Shown: one piece after another, positions 45,376 to 54,781 of the stretch
Numbering within the stretch: position 1 is the first letter of the stretch
How the letters are laid out: each line of letters opens with the position of its first letter
Assembly: GCA_964537035.1 (NCBI GenBank)
Contig: CAZIAK010000006.1
Span: forward strand, 1-64,000
From: CAZIAK01 sp964537035
GTDB lineage: Bacteria; Planctomycetota; B15-G4
Length of the DNA: 64,000 nt
Direction: 5' to 3'
Notes under the pieces: model-generated
Seen by the model: the letters and a program-made list of their open reading frames with translations, nothing else
The model's database searches: none
Told to the model about the DNA's origin: nothing
Translations under genes and position numbers: made by a program

Positions 45376-46200
45376 ATGCCTGCGCCCAGCGCCAGCCAGC
45401 ACACTCACAGCGCCGCCGCTGGCAACGCCAACGGCGCCAGCAACATCAGCAACATCAGCAACATCAGCAATGCCAGCAATGCCAGCAATGCCAGCGATGG
45501 CAACGGCGGCGCGCGCGATCGTGACGTCGTGGTGCGCTGCGACGACGTGCACAAGACCTACGGTCGCGGATCGAACGCGACCGCCGCGCTGACCCAGATC
45601 AACCTGCGCGTCTCTCCCGGCGAAGCGGTCGCCCTCACGGGCCCCAGCGGCTCGGGCAAGTCGACCCTGCTGCACCTGCTCGGGGCCATGGACACAGCCT
45701 GCTCAGGCAAGGTCTTTGTGGGCGGACAAGACCTGTCTGCTCTCGACGATCACGGAGCCTCGACGTTTCGCAATCAACGGCTCGGCTTCGTGTTCCAGTT
45801 CTTCCATCTGATGTCGTCCCTGTCGGTGCTCGACAACATCGCCCTGCCCTCTCGACTCGGCGGGCGCCCTGCAGACGAGGCCCGAGGCCAGGCCTTGCAG
45901 CTCGCCGAGCGGGTGGGAGTTGCCGAGCTGGTCGATCGCTCTCCCGACACGCTCTCCGGGGGACAACGACAGCGGGTGGCCGTGGCCCGTGCGCTGATCA
46001 ACCGCCCGGCGCTGGTCCTGGCCGATGAACCCACGGGCAACCTCGACCACGTGGCCGGCGCCGAGGTCATCGAGCTGCTGGCCAGCCTCGGGCACGAACG
46101 AGGCGTGGCGGTGATCGTGGCCACCCACGACCCCGCGGTGACGGCAGCCTCCGACCGGGAGATTCGCCTGGTGGATGGCCGGGTCGTGGGCAACCCATGA
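45376..46200 (+). CDS. ABC transporter ATP-binding protein (LolD/MacB-type, AttE-like)
   Basis: A 274-residue ATPase. Walker A GPSGSGKST, Q-loop FVFQFFHLM, signature LSGGQRQRVAVARAL, Walker B ALVLADEPTGNLD and the H-loop ATHD are all intact, the FQ-type Q-loop and spacing being of the LolD/MacB group. The first 48 residues are an unusual low-complexity tail (repeated Asn-Ile-Ser, then Asn-Ala-Ser) encoded by 9-bp tandem repeats at about 45440-45495. The ATG of the next gene overlaps the stop by 4 bases. It powers the downstream FtsX-like permease. Confidence 0.93.
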   Translation: MPAPSASQHTHSAAAGNANGASNISNISNISNASNASNASDGNGGARDRDVVVRCDDVHKTYGRGSNATAALTQINLRVSPGEAVALTGPSGSGKSTLLHLLGAMDTACSGKVFVGGQDLSALDDHGASTFRNQRLGFVFQFFHLMSSLSVLDNIALPSRLGGRPADEARGQALQLAERVGVAELVDRSPDTLSGGQRQRVAVARALINRPALVLADEPTGNLDHVAGAEVIELLASLGHERGVAVIVATHDPAVTAASDREIRLVDGRVVGNP

Positions 46201-48749
46201 CCCCGGGCCCGCAGCCGGTCAGCACGCAAGGCAGCCCGGCCGCCCGACGGTGGCTCACCTGCCTGTCCGTCCTGCTCGCCGACGCTCGGGCCCACAAGCT
46301 GCAGACCTTTGCGACCCTCACGGGCCTGGCGGTGGGCGTGTCGGTGATCGTCGCCATTCATCTGGCCAGCCAGGCCGCGTTGCACCGCTTTCAGGACACC
46401 TTCGTCGGCCTCACGGGCGTGGCCACCCATCAGCTGGTGGGCGTCGAGCCCTTGCCCGCTGCTCGGCTGGCCTCCCTGCGGGCCGACCCCGCCGTGATCG
46501 ACGTCCATCCGGTGGTGGCCACCACGGTGATCGTGCCCCCTGGCGAGCAACGACCCGCGCCCACGTCGCTGCGACTGGTGGGCATCGACCCCTTCCTCGC
46601 CGCACCGTTCCTTCAGCTCGACAGCGAGGCCCTGGGCAGCGCCGCCGACGGGCGTCTCTTCGAGCGACTCATGCTCGAGCCCGGACTGGTGGCGATGCAC
46701 AGCGAGACCCTGGCTCAACTGGGCCTGGCCGACGGCGAGAGACTCACCGTGCGCGGGCCCGCGGGACCACGAGAGCTCTCTGTCTTGGCTCTGGACGCAC
46801 CAAGGCTGGCCGCAGCCAATCCACCGCTCATGTTGGCGGACATCGCCAGCGCTCAGGAGATTCTCGGGCTGGGCGGTCGCGTGCTGCGCTTCGATCTGGT
46901 CATGGCCAGTGATCGGGGCGAGCTGTCCCTGCTGCCCGGCGAGAGCGTTGAACCCGCTCGACGTCGAGGTGAGCGCGCGGACAGCATGACCAGCGCGTTT
47001 CGCATGAACCTGCTCTGCCTCGGGTTTCTCGCCGTGCTCGTGGGTTCTTTCGTGGCCTTCAACATGGCCCAGTTTGCCGTGACCCGCAGGCGCCCGTTGC
47101 TCGGTCGGCTGCGCTGTCTCGGTTGCAGCGCCCGTGACCTGCTCACCGCCACGCTCCTCGAAGCCGGTGTCATGGGACTGCTGGCCAGCGCCCTCGGCGT
47201 GCTCGGTGGACGCTGGCTGGCCACGGCCCTGGTGGCCGACGTGGCCCGCACTGTGTCGGCGATCTACGGACCCTTGGGCGGCGTCCCTGAGCCCCAGCTG
47301 GCTGGCACGGTGACCCTGGGTGCCCTGGCCCTGGGGACCGTCGCCAGCGTGGCCGCCACCTGGGGCCCGGCCAGGTCGGCAGCGCGGACGGCGCCCGTGG
47401 CCGTGGCGGGAGCCGTCCCTCATGACCCCACACCGCGACCTCGCACGCCGTTGTTGCTGCTCGTGCTCGGGGGGCTGGCGCTGATCCCTCAGGGCAGCGC
47501 CGTGGTCTTGCCTGCGTTGGCGGTGATCGCCCTGCTGCTGGCCTCGGCCACTGCACTCCCTCGCGCCCTGGGTCTGCTGACTTCGCGACGGCTCGGTCGC
47601 ACCGTGCCCGCCCTGGCCATGGGACGGATCGGCGCGTCACTCGCCCGCACGGGAGGGGCCGCAGGAGCCCTGGCCATGCCCCTGGCCATGACCATCGCCA
47701 TCGTGATCATGGTGGGTTCATTTCGCAGCGAGGTGGCCAGCTGGTCCGAGGCCGTGCTGGGCGCGGATGTGTACGTCAAACCTCGCTTCGCCGAGCTGGC
47801 GCCTGCCACGACGCACCTCGATCAAGCCCTGCTCGACGAGCTGGCCCGGTTGCCCGGAATCGCCGCCCTCGATCTGTTGCGCAACGTCGAACAGGTCGAC
47901 GGTGAGCGGTCGTTCTTCGTGGGTGGCGCGTCCCTCGACAGCGTGCGCCAGAGAGGATCCATGCGCCTGCTCGAGGGCGAAGGTCTGCCCGCCGTGCTCG
48001 CAGGCCTGAGCCGGGGCGGCGCGTTGCTGAGCGAACCCCTGGCCCGCAAATCAGGCCTGCACCCGGGAGACACCCTGTCCCTGCTCACCAGGGCAGGCAC
48101 CGTGGCCGTCGACGTGGTCGGCGTGTTTCAGGACTTCTCCTACGACCGAGGCTACGCCCTGCTCGACGAGGACACGTTCATCGAACACTTCGGCGCGACC
48201 CCCGTGCAGAACGCGGCCCTCTTGTTGCATCCCGACGCAGACGGCGAAGCCCTCGTGGCCGCCCTCTCTGCAGCGCATCCAGACGTTGTCTTTCGCACCG
48301 TGCAACGCCTGCGCGCCGATGTGATCAGCGCCTTTGACGAGACGTTCGCCATCACCTACCTGCTCCAGGCCATCTCGACCGCGCTGGCCCTGGTGGGCAT
48401 TCTCACGGCCTTGCTTTGCTTGCATCTGGAGCGACGACATGAGCTGGGTGTGCTGCGGGCTCTCGGCGCGCGGCAACAGACCCTGGCGGCCTTGCTGGTT
48501 CTCGAAGCCCTGATCATCATGGCCGTGGCCAGTGTGGCGGCCCTGCCCACGGGCATCGCCCTGGCCTGGATTCTCGTGGACGTCGTCAACATTCGCTCGT
48601 TCGGCTGGAGCTTCCCCATGCAGATCGACGTGACCGCCGTCGGCGGGGTCATGGCCTTGGCCCTGGTGGCGGGCCTGGCTGCGGGAGGCGTCCCCTGGAT
48701 GATGGCCCGCAAGCTGGCGGTGGCCCGACTGCTGGAGCCGGGGTCGTGA
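46197..48749 (+). CDS. FtsX-like ABC transporter permease (AttF/AttG-like)
   Basis: An 850-residue permease with about ten hydrophobic segments: one near residues 38-58, a group at about 265-400, a central group at about 420-505 and three at the C-terminus (about 715-845). Large soluble domains between them are presumably periplasmic. It is a duplicated FtsX architecture, as in LolCE-like and BceB-like exporters without substrate channels. The ERRHELGVLRALGAR motif before the last helices is diagnostic. Start and stop overlap both neighbours by 4 bases. It likely extrudes a lipid or lipoprotein, or acts mechanically on the lipocalin-like partner. Confidence 0.9.
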   Translation: MTPGPQPVSTQGSPAARRWLTCLSVLLADARAHKLQTFATLTGLAVGVSVIVAIHLASQAALHRFQDTFVGLTGVATHQLVGVEPLPAARLASLRADPAVIDVHPVVATTVIVPPGEQRPAPTSLRLVGIDPFLAAPFLQLDSEALGSAADGRLFERLMLEPGLVAMHSETLAQLGLADGERLTVRGPAGPRELSVLALDAPRLAAANPPLMLADIASAQEILGLGGRVLRFDLVMASDRGELSLLPGESVEPARRRGERADSMTSAFRMNLLCLGFLAVLVGSFVAFNMAQFAVTRRRPLLGRLRCLGCSARDLLTATLLEAGVMGLLASALGVLGGRWLATALVADVARTVSAIYGPLGGVPEPQLAGTVTLGALALGTVASVAATWGPARSAARTAPVAVAGAVPHDPTPRPRTPLLLLVLGGLALIPQGSAVVLPALAVIALLLASATALPRALGLLTSRRLGRTVPALAMGRIGASLARTGGAAGALAMPLAMTIAIVIMVGSFRSEVASWSEAVLGADVYVKPRFAELAPATTHLDQALLDELARLPGIAALDLLRNVEQVDGERSFFVGGASLDSVRQRGSMRLLEGEGLPAVLAGLSRGGALLSEPLARKSGLHPGDTLSLLTRAGTVAVDVVGVFQDFSYDRGYALLDEDTFIEHFGATPVQNAALLLHPDADGEALVAALSAAHPDVVFRTVQRLRADVISAFDETFAITYLLQAISTALALVGILTALLCLHLERRHELGVLRALGARQQTLAALLVLEALIIMAVASVAALPTGIALAWILVDVVNIRSFGWSFPMQIDVTAVGGVMALALVAGLAAGGVPWMMARKLAVARLLEPGS

Positions 48750-50116
48750 AGCGTTTGGCCACAGAGGCACTCCCACGTCGCGGGGGAAGGGGGCTCGCTC
48801 TCGTCGTCGCCGCGGCGAGCTGGCTCAGCTTCGTTCCGGCGACGCTGACCGGACAACAGACCGAGGCGACGCTGGACGCGAAAGACGTGAGGGGCGGCCC
48901 GGGCTCGGCGGGCTCGGCGGACGCGGCAGGCTCGGCAGGCGCGGCAGGCTCGGCGGACGCGGCAGACTCGGCGGACGCGGCAGACGCAGCGGACACGGCT
49001 GTCGCTGGCGTTGCTGGCGGCGTCCTGGATCAGGGCTTCGTGCAGGCGGGGCCTGGGCGCGAGGTCGTGTTGCCGGGAGATCACGGTAGCCATCCCGAGA
49101 CGCAGATCGAGTGGTGGTATCTCACCGGGCCGTTGTCCGGGCCGAGCGGCGAGCTGTTCGGGTTTCAGGCCACCTGGTTCCGGCGAGCCCTGGTGGCCGA
49201 AGTGCCCGCGGGGCGCTCACCCCTGGCTGCCCGAGAGGTGATCCTCTTTCATGGCGCGCTGACCGATGTGGCCGCCGGGACCATGACGTTCTTCGAGTCG
49301 GCCTCCCGGGCCTATCCCCCTTGGGCTGGCGCTGACTCCCACAAGCTCGCGGTGCACCTCTTCGATCAGCAGCTCACGGACGAGAGTGGCGAGGGGCAAG
49401 CTGCCACGCTGTCCATCGACCTGGGCCACACCCAGCTGCAGCTCGACCTCGACCTCACAGCCAGCGCCACGCTGCGTCACGGAGAAGAGCCCGGGCTGAG
49501 CGTCAAAGGCCACGGGCCAGGGCAAGCGTCCTGGTACTACAGCCTGCCCACCGTGGCCGCGCAGGGCCAGCTGTTGCGCGACGGGCAGCCAGCCCTCGAT
49601 GTGCAGGGCAGAGCATGGCTCGACCATGAGTTCGGCTCAGGGCCGCTCAGCGAAGACCAGGTCGGCTGGGACTGGTTCGCCACCGTGCTCGATGACGGCA
49701 CAGAACTCATGGCCTACCAGCTGCGCCGAGACGACGGCAGCCCGGCCAGCACCAGCTCGCTGAGCCTGCGGCGAGAGGGCGGCGAGCTGCAGCACATCGG
49801 CCAGGAAGGATTCGCCATCACGGCCACCGAAACCTGGGCCAGCCCTCACAGCGGAGCGGTCTACCCGAGTGCGTGGGTGCTTGAGGTGTTCGACCCGCCG
49901 CTCGCGCTCCAGGTCAGCGCGACCGTCGCAGATCAGGAGCTGATCACCGAGTCCACTGGTGTCACTTACTGGGAGGGCTTGTGCCGTTTCGACGGACAAC
50001 TCGACGGTCGCGAAGTGCAGGGTCATGGCTACGTCGAGCTGGTGGGTTACGCGGGCTCTGTCGCCGATCGCTTTGGCGCGCGCACAACTTCGGATGAACA
50101 TCACATAAAGAGATGA
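48746..50116 (+). CDS. Lipocalin-like protein of the AttH/CrtC (carotenoid 1,2-hydratase) family
   Basis: A 456-residue exported protein. A signal peptide (about residues 1-36) is followed by a 50-residue Ser/Ala/Gly/Asp repeat tract (48900-49005) and then the family domain: ETQIEWWYLTGPL, VILFHGALTDV, ASWYYSLPT, GRAWLDHEFGSGPL, GWDWFATVLDDGTELMAYQLRR and TYWEGLCRFDG. In proteobacterial operons this protein is called AttH, the fourth component of AttEFGH ABC systems; the CrtC name reflects carotenoid hydratases with the same fold. GTG start inside the permease stop. It may receive or deliver a hydrophobic molecule. Confidence 0.88.
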   Translation: MKRLATEALPRRGGRGLALVVAAASWLSFVPATLTGQQTEATLDAKDVRGGPGSAGSADAAGSAGAAGSADAADSADAADAADTAVAGVAGGVLDQGFVQAGPGREVVLPGDHGSHPETQIEWWYLTGPLSGPSGELFGFQATWFRRALVAEVPAGRSPLAAREVILFHGALTDVAAGTMTFFESASRAYPPWAGADSHKLAVHLFDQQLTDESGEGQAATLSIDLGHTQLQLDLDLTASATLRHGEEPGLSVKGHGPGQASWYYSLPTVAAQGQLLRDGQPALDVQGRAWLDHEFGSGPLSEDQVGWDWFATVLDDGTELMAYQLRRDDGSPASTSSLSLRREGGELQHIGQEGFAITATETWASPHSGAVYPSAWVLEVFDPPLALQVSATVADQELITESTGVTYWEGLCRFDGQLDGREVQGHGYVELVGYAGSVADRFGARTTSDEHHIKR

Positions 50117-50273
50117 TTTGATCCCGCGCGCGAGTTGCGGTGTAGCACCTCGCCGTGCTCGAAGACTGGTGGTAGGTTGAGTCTTCTGCGCTCGTTGGTC
50201 GAGAGTGCTACCGGTGCGCGAAACGTTGCGCCCGCCCCCGCTTCATCACCCCCACCAACCTAGACGCAGCCTC

Positions 50274-51821
50274 ATGAAAGTCCTCTTCCTCTCGACGTTC
50301 CTGGCCCAGGAGCCCCTCGGAATCATGTACCTCTCCGGCGCTCTCAAGCGCGCTGGCCACGAGACGAGCATGATCTTCGTGCCGGACAAGGAGTTCGAGC
50401 AGAAGCTCACCGACTACAACCCTGATGTCGTGGCCTACTCGTTCACCACCGGGTTGCACACCATGGTGCTGGGCTTGAACAAGCAGGTGAAGGCCTTGCT
50501 GCCAGACGTCACCTCGGTCTGCGGCGGCGCACACGTGACCGTGGTGCCTGAGTTCCTGGCCGAAGAGGGCATCGATGCCATCTGTCGGGGGGACGGCGAG
50601 TACGCCTTCGTCGAGTTCGTCAACCGGCTGGCCGCTGGCGGCGACCTGACCACCATCCCCAGCATCAACTACAAGGACGCCGACGGGAAGCTGCACGAGA
50701 ACCCCCCAGGCCCCCTTGAGCAGGACCTGGAGGTCTTCGGGTTCTGCGACCGCTCGGTTGTCTACGAGGCGTCGAGCTTCTACGCCGACAGCGAGCGCAA
50801 GGTCATCAAGACCGATCGGGGTTGCCCGATGAACTGCAGCTTCTGCTTCCACCACGCCTGGAAGAAGAAGGTCTACAAGGTGACCAACAACGAGTACGTG
50901 CGCCGGCGTTCGGTAGGTCACGTGATCGAAGAGGCCAAGCGCATCAAGGCCGACTACCCCTTGACCTACGTGCACTTCCTCGACGACATCTTCAACATCA
51001 ACAACAAGTGGCTCGAAGAGTTCGCCGAGCGCTGGCCGAAAGAGGTGGGGCTGCCGTTTGATGCCATCCTCATGGCCAACATGGTCACGGAGAAGCACAT
51101 CAGGCTGCTCAAGCAGGCCGGGTGCATCTATGCGCGCATCGCCTTCGAGGCGGCCAACGATCACATGCGCAACGCGGTGATGAAGAAGAACACGACGCGC
51201 AAGCAGCTGGTGCGAGCCGCCGGCTTCATCAGGGACCACGGCATCCGCCTGGGCAGCCTGAACATGCTCGGTGGTCCTGGCACGTCCATCGAAGACGACA
51301 TCGAGACGATCAAGCTCAACATCGAGTGCAAGGTCGACCACCCGTTGGCGAGCCTGCTGCAGCCGTACCCGATGACCGACATCAACGACCTGACGAAAGA
51401 GATGGGTCTGGCCACGGACACCTGGGAGGAGTTCCCCACCCTCTTCAACCGCACCACGTCCATCGCCCACAACAACCGCATCTACTTCGAGAACCTGCAC
51501 AAGTGGTTCCCCATCGTGGTGCGCTTCCCGAAGCTGCTGCCCATGGCCCGTCGAGCCATCAAGTCGCGGATGTTCTCGAAGGTCTATCTGGTCATGTACA
51601 TGCTGTTCAGTGAGTGGCTCGTCACCGAGCAGAATCGCATCTACAACCACGCTCAGGGACGCACGGGCTTCCGCACCCTCTCGGTGGTCGACTTCACCTC
51701 ACGAATCTTCACCAAGGGCTTCATTCGCCTCTTCACCACGATCTTCGGCAAGGACGCCACCAAGATCGGGCTGAAGATGTCGCTCAACGACGAGCGGCTG
51801 ATGAACCATATGGACGACTGA
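50274..51821 (+). CDS. B12-binding-type radical SAM protein, copy 1
   Basis: A 515-residue protein. The N-terminal 150 residues form a B12-binding-like Rossmann domain (KVLFLSTFLAQEPLGIMYLSGAL, VAYSFTTG, GGAHVTVVPEF) but lack the DxHxxG cobalt-ligand motif. The radical SAM motif CPMNCSFC gives Cys184, Cys188 and Cys191. TYVHFLDDIFNINNKWL and GSLNMLGGPGTSIEDDIETI match the rest of the barrel. It resembles class B methyltransferase/cyclase-type radical SAM enzymes; the substrate is unknown. The ATG follows a short leader. It is followed, 142 bases on, by a paralogue of the same length. Confidence 0.9.
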   Translation: MKVLFLSTFLAQEPLGIMYLSGALKRAGHETSMIFVPDKEFEQKLTDYNPDVVAYSFTTGLHTMVLGLNKQVKALLPDVTSVCGGAHVTVVPEFLAEEGIDAICRGDGEYAFVEFVNRLAAGGDLTTIPSINYKDADGKLHENPPGPLEQDLEVFGFCDRSVVYEASSFYADSERKVIKTDRGCPMNCSFCFHHAWKKKVYKVTNNEYVRRRSVGHVIEEAKRIKADYPLTYVHFLDDIFNINNKWLEEFAERWPKEVGLPFDAILMANMVTEKHIRLLKQAGCIYARIAFEAANDHMRNAVMKKNTTRKQLVRAAGFIRDHGIRLGSLNMLGGPGTSIEDDIETIKLNIECKVDHPLASLLQPYPMTDINDLTKEMGLATDTWEEFPTLFNRTTSIAHNNRIYFENLHKWFPIVVRFPKLLPMARRAIKSRMFSKVYLVMYMLFSEWLVTEQNRIYNHAQGRTGFRTLSVVDFTSRIFTKGFIRLFTTIFGKDATKIGLKMSLNDERLMNHMDD

Positions 51822-51963
51822 GGGGCGACGAGACCAGGCAGGGCTCTGCCCCCTCGCTGGGGGCCCTGGGCGCAGACCGTTCAGCTGAGGCAGCCAGCAT
51901 GGCGATAAGATGATATATTCATCACCTTGTCACCCTTTGAGCACCCCTGAAGACTGCCCTCCC

Positions 51964-53511
51964 ATGCGTGTCCTGTTTTTGTCGACCTTCCAGGCCCAGG
52001 AACCCCTGGGTGTGATGTACCTGTCTGGCGCCCTCAAGGCCGCTGGGCACGAAACCAAGATGATCTTCGTGCCGGACCCCCGCTTCCCGGCCCGGTTCAA
52101 GGAGTTCGACCCGGACGTCGTCTGCTACTCGTTCACCACCGGCGTGCAGGTGCACGTCGCGGGACTGAACAAGATCGTGAAGAAGATGAAGCCCTCGGTG
52201 GTCTCGATCGCTGGCGGGGCACACGTCACGGTGGTCCCTGAGTTCCTCGAAGAGGACGGCTTCGAGGCCATCTGTCGAGGCGAGGGCGAAGAGGCCCTGG
52301 TGGACTTCGTCAACCGCGTCGAAGAGGGCGGCGACCTGACCAACATCCCCAACATCTGGTTCAAGGCTCCCGATGGCGTGATCCACAAGAACGAGCCCCG
52401 GCCCCTGGTGGCCGACCTGGACAGCATCGGCTGGTGCGACCGCACGCTCGTCTACGACGCCTCCGACCTCTACAAGGGCAGCGAGCGCAAGGTCATCAAG
52501 ACCGACCGCGGTTGCCCGATGAACTGCAGCTTCTGCTTCCATCACGCCTGGAAGACGAAGATCTACAAGCTCAGCAACAACGAGTACGTGCGCCGACGCT
52601 CCGTGGACCACGTCATCGAAGAGGCGAAGCAGATCATCGAGAAGTACCCCCTGACCTATGTGCACTTCCTCGACGACATCTTCAATATCAACAACAAGTG
52701 GCTGGCCGAGTTTGCCGAGCGCTGGCCAGTCGAGATCGGCCTGCCGTTCGATGTGATCTTGATGGCCAACATGGTCACGGACAAGCACATCCAGCTGCTC
52801 AAGAAGGCCGGTTGCGTCTACGCGCGCATCGCCTTCGAGGCCGCAGACGATCACATGCGCAACGCGGTGATGCGCAAGAACACCACGCGCAAGCAGCTGG
52901 TGCGGGCGGCGGAGCACATCAAGCGCCACGGCATCCGCCTGGGCAGCCTGAACATGCTCGGCGGACCGGGCGCCACCATCGAAGACGACTTCGAGACGGT
53001 GAAGCTCAACATCGAGTGCAAGGTCGACCATCCCCTGGTCAGCCTGCTTCAGCCCTACCCCATGACCGACATCAACGAGATGACCCAGGAGATGGGCGTC
53101 TCCACGGACCAGTGGGACGAGTTCCCCACCCTGTTCAACCGCACGACGTCGATCGCCCACAAGAACCGCCACTACTTCGAGAACCTGCACAAGTGGTTCC
53201 CCCTGGTGGTGAGGCATGGCTGGCTGCTACCCCTCGCCCAGAAGGCCATCCGCTCGCGCTGGCTCTGCCGGCCCTTCACCTGGATGTACATGCTCTACAG
53301 CGAGTGGCTGGTGACCGAGCAGAACGCCCTCTACTACAAGGCCCAGTCGAAGACCGGCCTGAAGACCGTGCCCATCCTCGACTTCAGCAGCCGGGTGATC
53401 ACCAAGGGCTTCGTGCGCCTGGCCACGGTGGTGGCTGGCAAGGGCGCCTCGAAGATCGCCATGAAGATCAAGCTCAACGACGAGCGGGCCGTGGCCCACA
53501 TGGAAGACTGA
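51964..53511 (+). CDS. B12-binding-type radical SAM protein, copy 2 (paralogue)
   Basis: Also exactly 515 residues, aligning with copy 1 without gaps; the radical SAM cysteines again fall at 184, 188 and 191. By eye well over half of positions are identical, highest from residue 175 to 420 (barrel and CPMNCSFC, LDDIFNINNKW, LNIECKVDHPL). The N-terminal B12-like domain and the C-terminal 100 residues differ more, which suggests different substrates or partners. ATG 51964 matches the other copy's start. A TATATT stretch at 51914-51919 suggests it may also have its own promoter. Confidence 0.9.
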   Translation: MRVLFLSTFQAQEPLGVMYLSGALKAAGHETKMIFVPDPRFPARFKEFDPDVVCYSFTTGVQVHVAGLNKIVKKMKPSVVSIAGGAHVTVVPEFLEEDGFEAICRGEGEEALVDFVNRVEEGGDLTNIPNIWFKAPDGVIHKNEPRPLVADLDSIGWCDRTLVYDASDLYKGSERKVIKTDRGCPMNCSFCFHHAWKTKIYKLSNNEYVRRRSVDHVIEEAKQIIEKYPLTYVHFLDDIFNINNKWLAEFAERWPVEIGLPFDVILMANMVTDKHIQLLKKAGCVYARIAFEAADDHMRNAVMRKNTTRKQLVRAAEHIKRHGIRLGSLNMLGGPGATIEDDFETVKLNIECKVDHPLVSLLQPYPMTDINEMTQEMGVSTDQWDEFPTLFNRTTSIAHKNRHYFENLHKWFPLVVRHGWLLPLAQKAIRSRWLCRPFTWMYMLYSEWLVTEQNALYYKAQSKTGLKTVPILDFSSRVITKGFVRLATVVAGKGASKIAMKIKLNDERAVAHMED

Positions 53512-53608
53512 CCGTCCGGGACGGCATGGGTTTGCGTCGAAGGCGTGCGGGCTAGACTGGGCGGCGATCCGTCCGAGCTGCCCAGACTCGCCCCAGAAAG
53601 ACACGTCC

Positions 53609-54643
53609 ATGGCCACGCCTCGCTGCCCTCTGCATACCCTCTCCGCCCTCGCGCTCGCCCTCGCCCTCGCGGGCTGCGGAGGCCCCCCCGCCGACGTGGT
53701 GCTCTACTGCGCGGTGGATCAGTCCCACTCTGAGCCCATCGTTCGCGCTTTCGAAGCGGCCACCGGGTTGCGGGTCGACTTTCAGCCGGACATCGAGGCC
53801 ACCAAGTCGATCGGCCACCGCCGGCGCATCCAGGAAGAGGCCAACAACCCTCGCTGCGACGTCTTCTGGAACAACGAGGTGGTCCAGTCGGTGCTGCTCG
53901 CGGAGGCCAGCCCTGCGCTCATCGAGCCCTACATCTCCCCCGCTGCCGCCGACATCCCCGACCAGTTCAAGGACCCCTCGGGACTGTGGACTGGCTTCGC
54001 CTCACGGGCCCGGGTCTTGATCGTGAACACCGATCGCTACCCGGATCCCGCCGACTACCCCCGCACGACCGACGCCTTTCTCGAGCCCGGCGCCGGGGAG
54101 CACAGCGGCATGGCCCGTCCGCTCACCGGCACCACAGCGGCCCACGGCGCGGTCTGGCTCAACGCCTGGGGCAGCGAACGCACCTTTGGTCACCTGCAAG
54201 CGCTGACCGACAACGGGGTGCGCTTCGGACCAGGCAACGCCCACCTCATGCGGCTCGTTCGCGACGGCAACCTCGACTTCGGCTGGACCGACACGGATGA
54301 CGCGAAAGCTGCCATCGACCAGGGCTTCCCCGTGGCCCAGGTCGTGCCCGATCAAGGCCCGGGCGAATTCGGACTCGTGGTCATCCCCAACACGGTCTGC
54401 CTGGTGAAGGGCGCGCCCCACCCCGAGGCCGCCAGGCTGCTGATCGACTTTCTGCTGTCCCACGAGGTGGAGCGCATGCTCGCCGAGGGTGATTCGGGAC
54501 AGATCCCCGTCCGGGCAGAGGTTTCCCGGCCCGCTGGCGTGCTCAAGCTCGACCAGCTCACCCTGGCCCCCATCGACTGGGCCGAGGTGGGTCACACCTA
54601 CGCGGACAACGTCGATGCCCTGGAGGACTGGTTCAACCAGTAG
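53609..54643 (+). CDS. Extracellular solute-binding lipoprotein (FbpA/AfuA-like, iron or phosphonate type)
   Basis: A 344-residue binding protein. The lipoprotein signal ends LALALALAGC (Cys23). The mature protein starts VVLYCAVDQSHSEPIVRAFEAATGLRVDF, the pattern of Fe(III)-binding FbpA-like proteins (VVYxSxDxxxxxPxIxAFxxxTGIxV), and continues GLWTGFASRARVLIVNT and HPEAARLLIDFLLSHEVERMLAE. No permease or ATPase is adjacent, so it is either an orphan serving a distant transporter or a sensor. TAGACT at 53553-53558 may be its -10. ATG start. Confidence 0.88.
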   Translation: MATPRCPLHTLSALALALALAGCGGPPADVVLYCAVDQSHSEPIVRAFEAATGLRVDFQPDIEATKSIGHRRRIQEEANNPRCDVFWNNEVVQSVLLAEASPALIEPYISPAAADIPDQFKDPSGLWTGFASRARVLIVNTDRYPDPADYPRTTDAFLEPGAGEHSGMARPLTGTTAAHGAVWLNAWGSERTFGHLQALTDNGVRFGPGNAHLMRLVRDGNLDFGWTDTDDAKAAIDQGFPVAQVVPDQGPGEFGLVVIPNTVCLVKGAPHPEAARLLIDFLLSHEVERMLAEGDSGQIPVRAEVSRPAGVLKLDQLTLAPIDWAEVGHTYADNVDALEDWFNQ

Positions 54644-54781
54644 CCACGGCCTCCCGCCATGTGGCGAGCGCCGCTCGTTGCGCAGGCTGCTCTCGTCAGC
54701 GCAGCGCCCAGGCCCAGGCAGACCGGATCTGGCCACAGTTCCCGTGGCAGCACTTGCAGACAAGCTGCGGCGGGATCAGGC

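Noticed and set aside
45440..45500. Tandem 9-bp repeats as a possible CRISPR array
   Set aside because: Units are short, contiguous, in frame and without spacers; they encode Asn-Ile-Ser and Asn-Ala-Ser.
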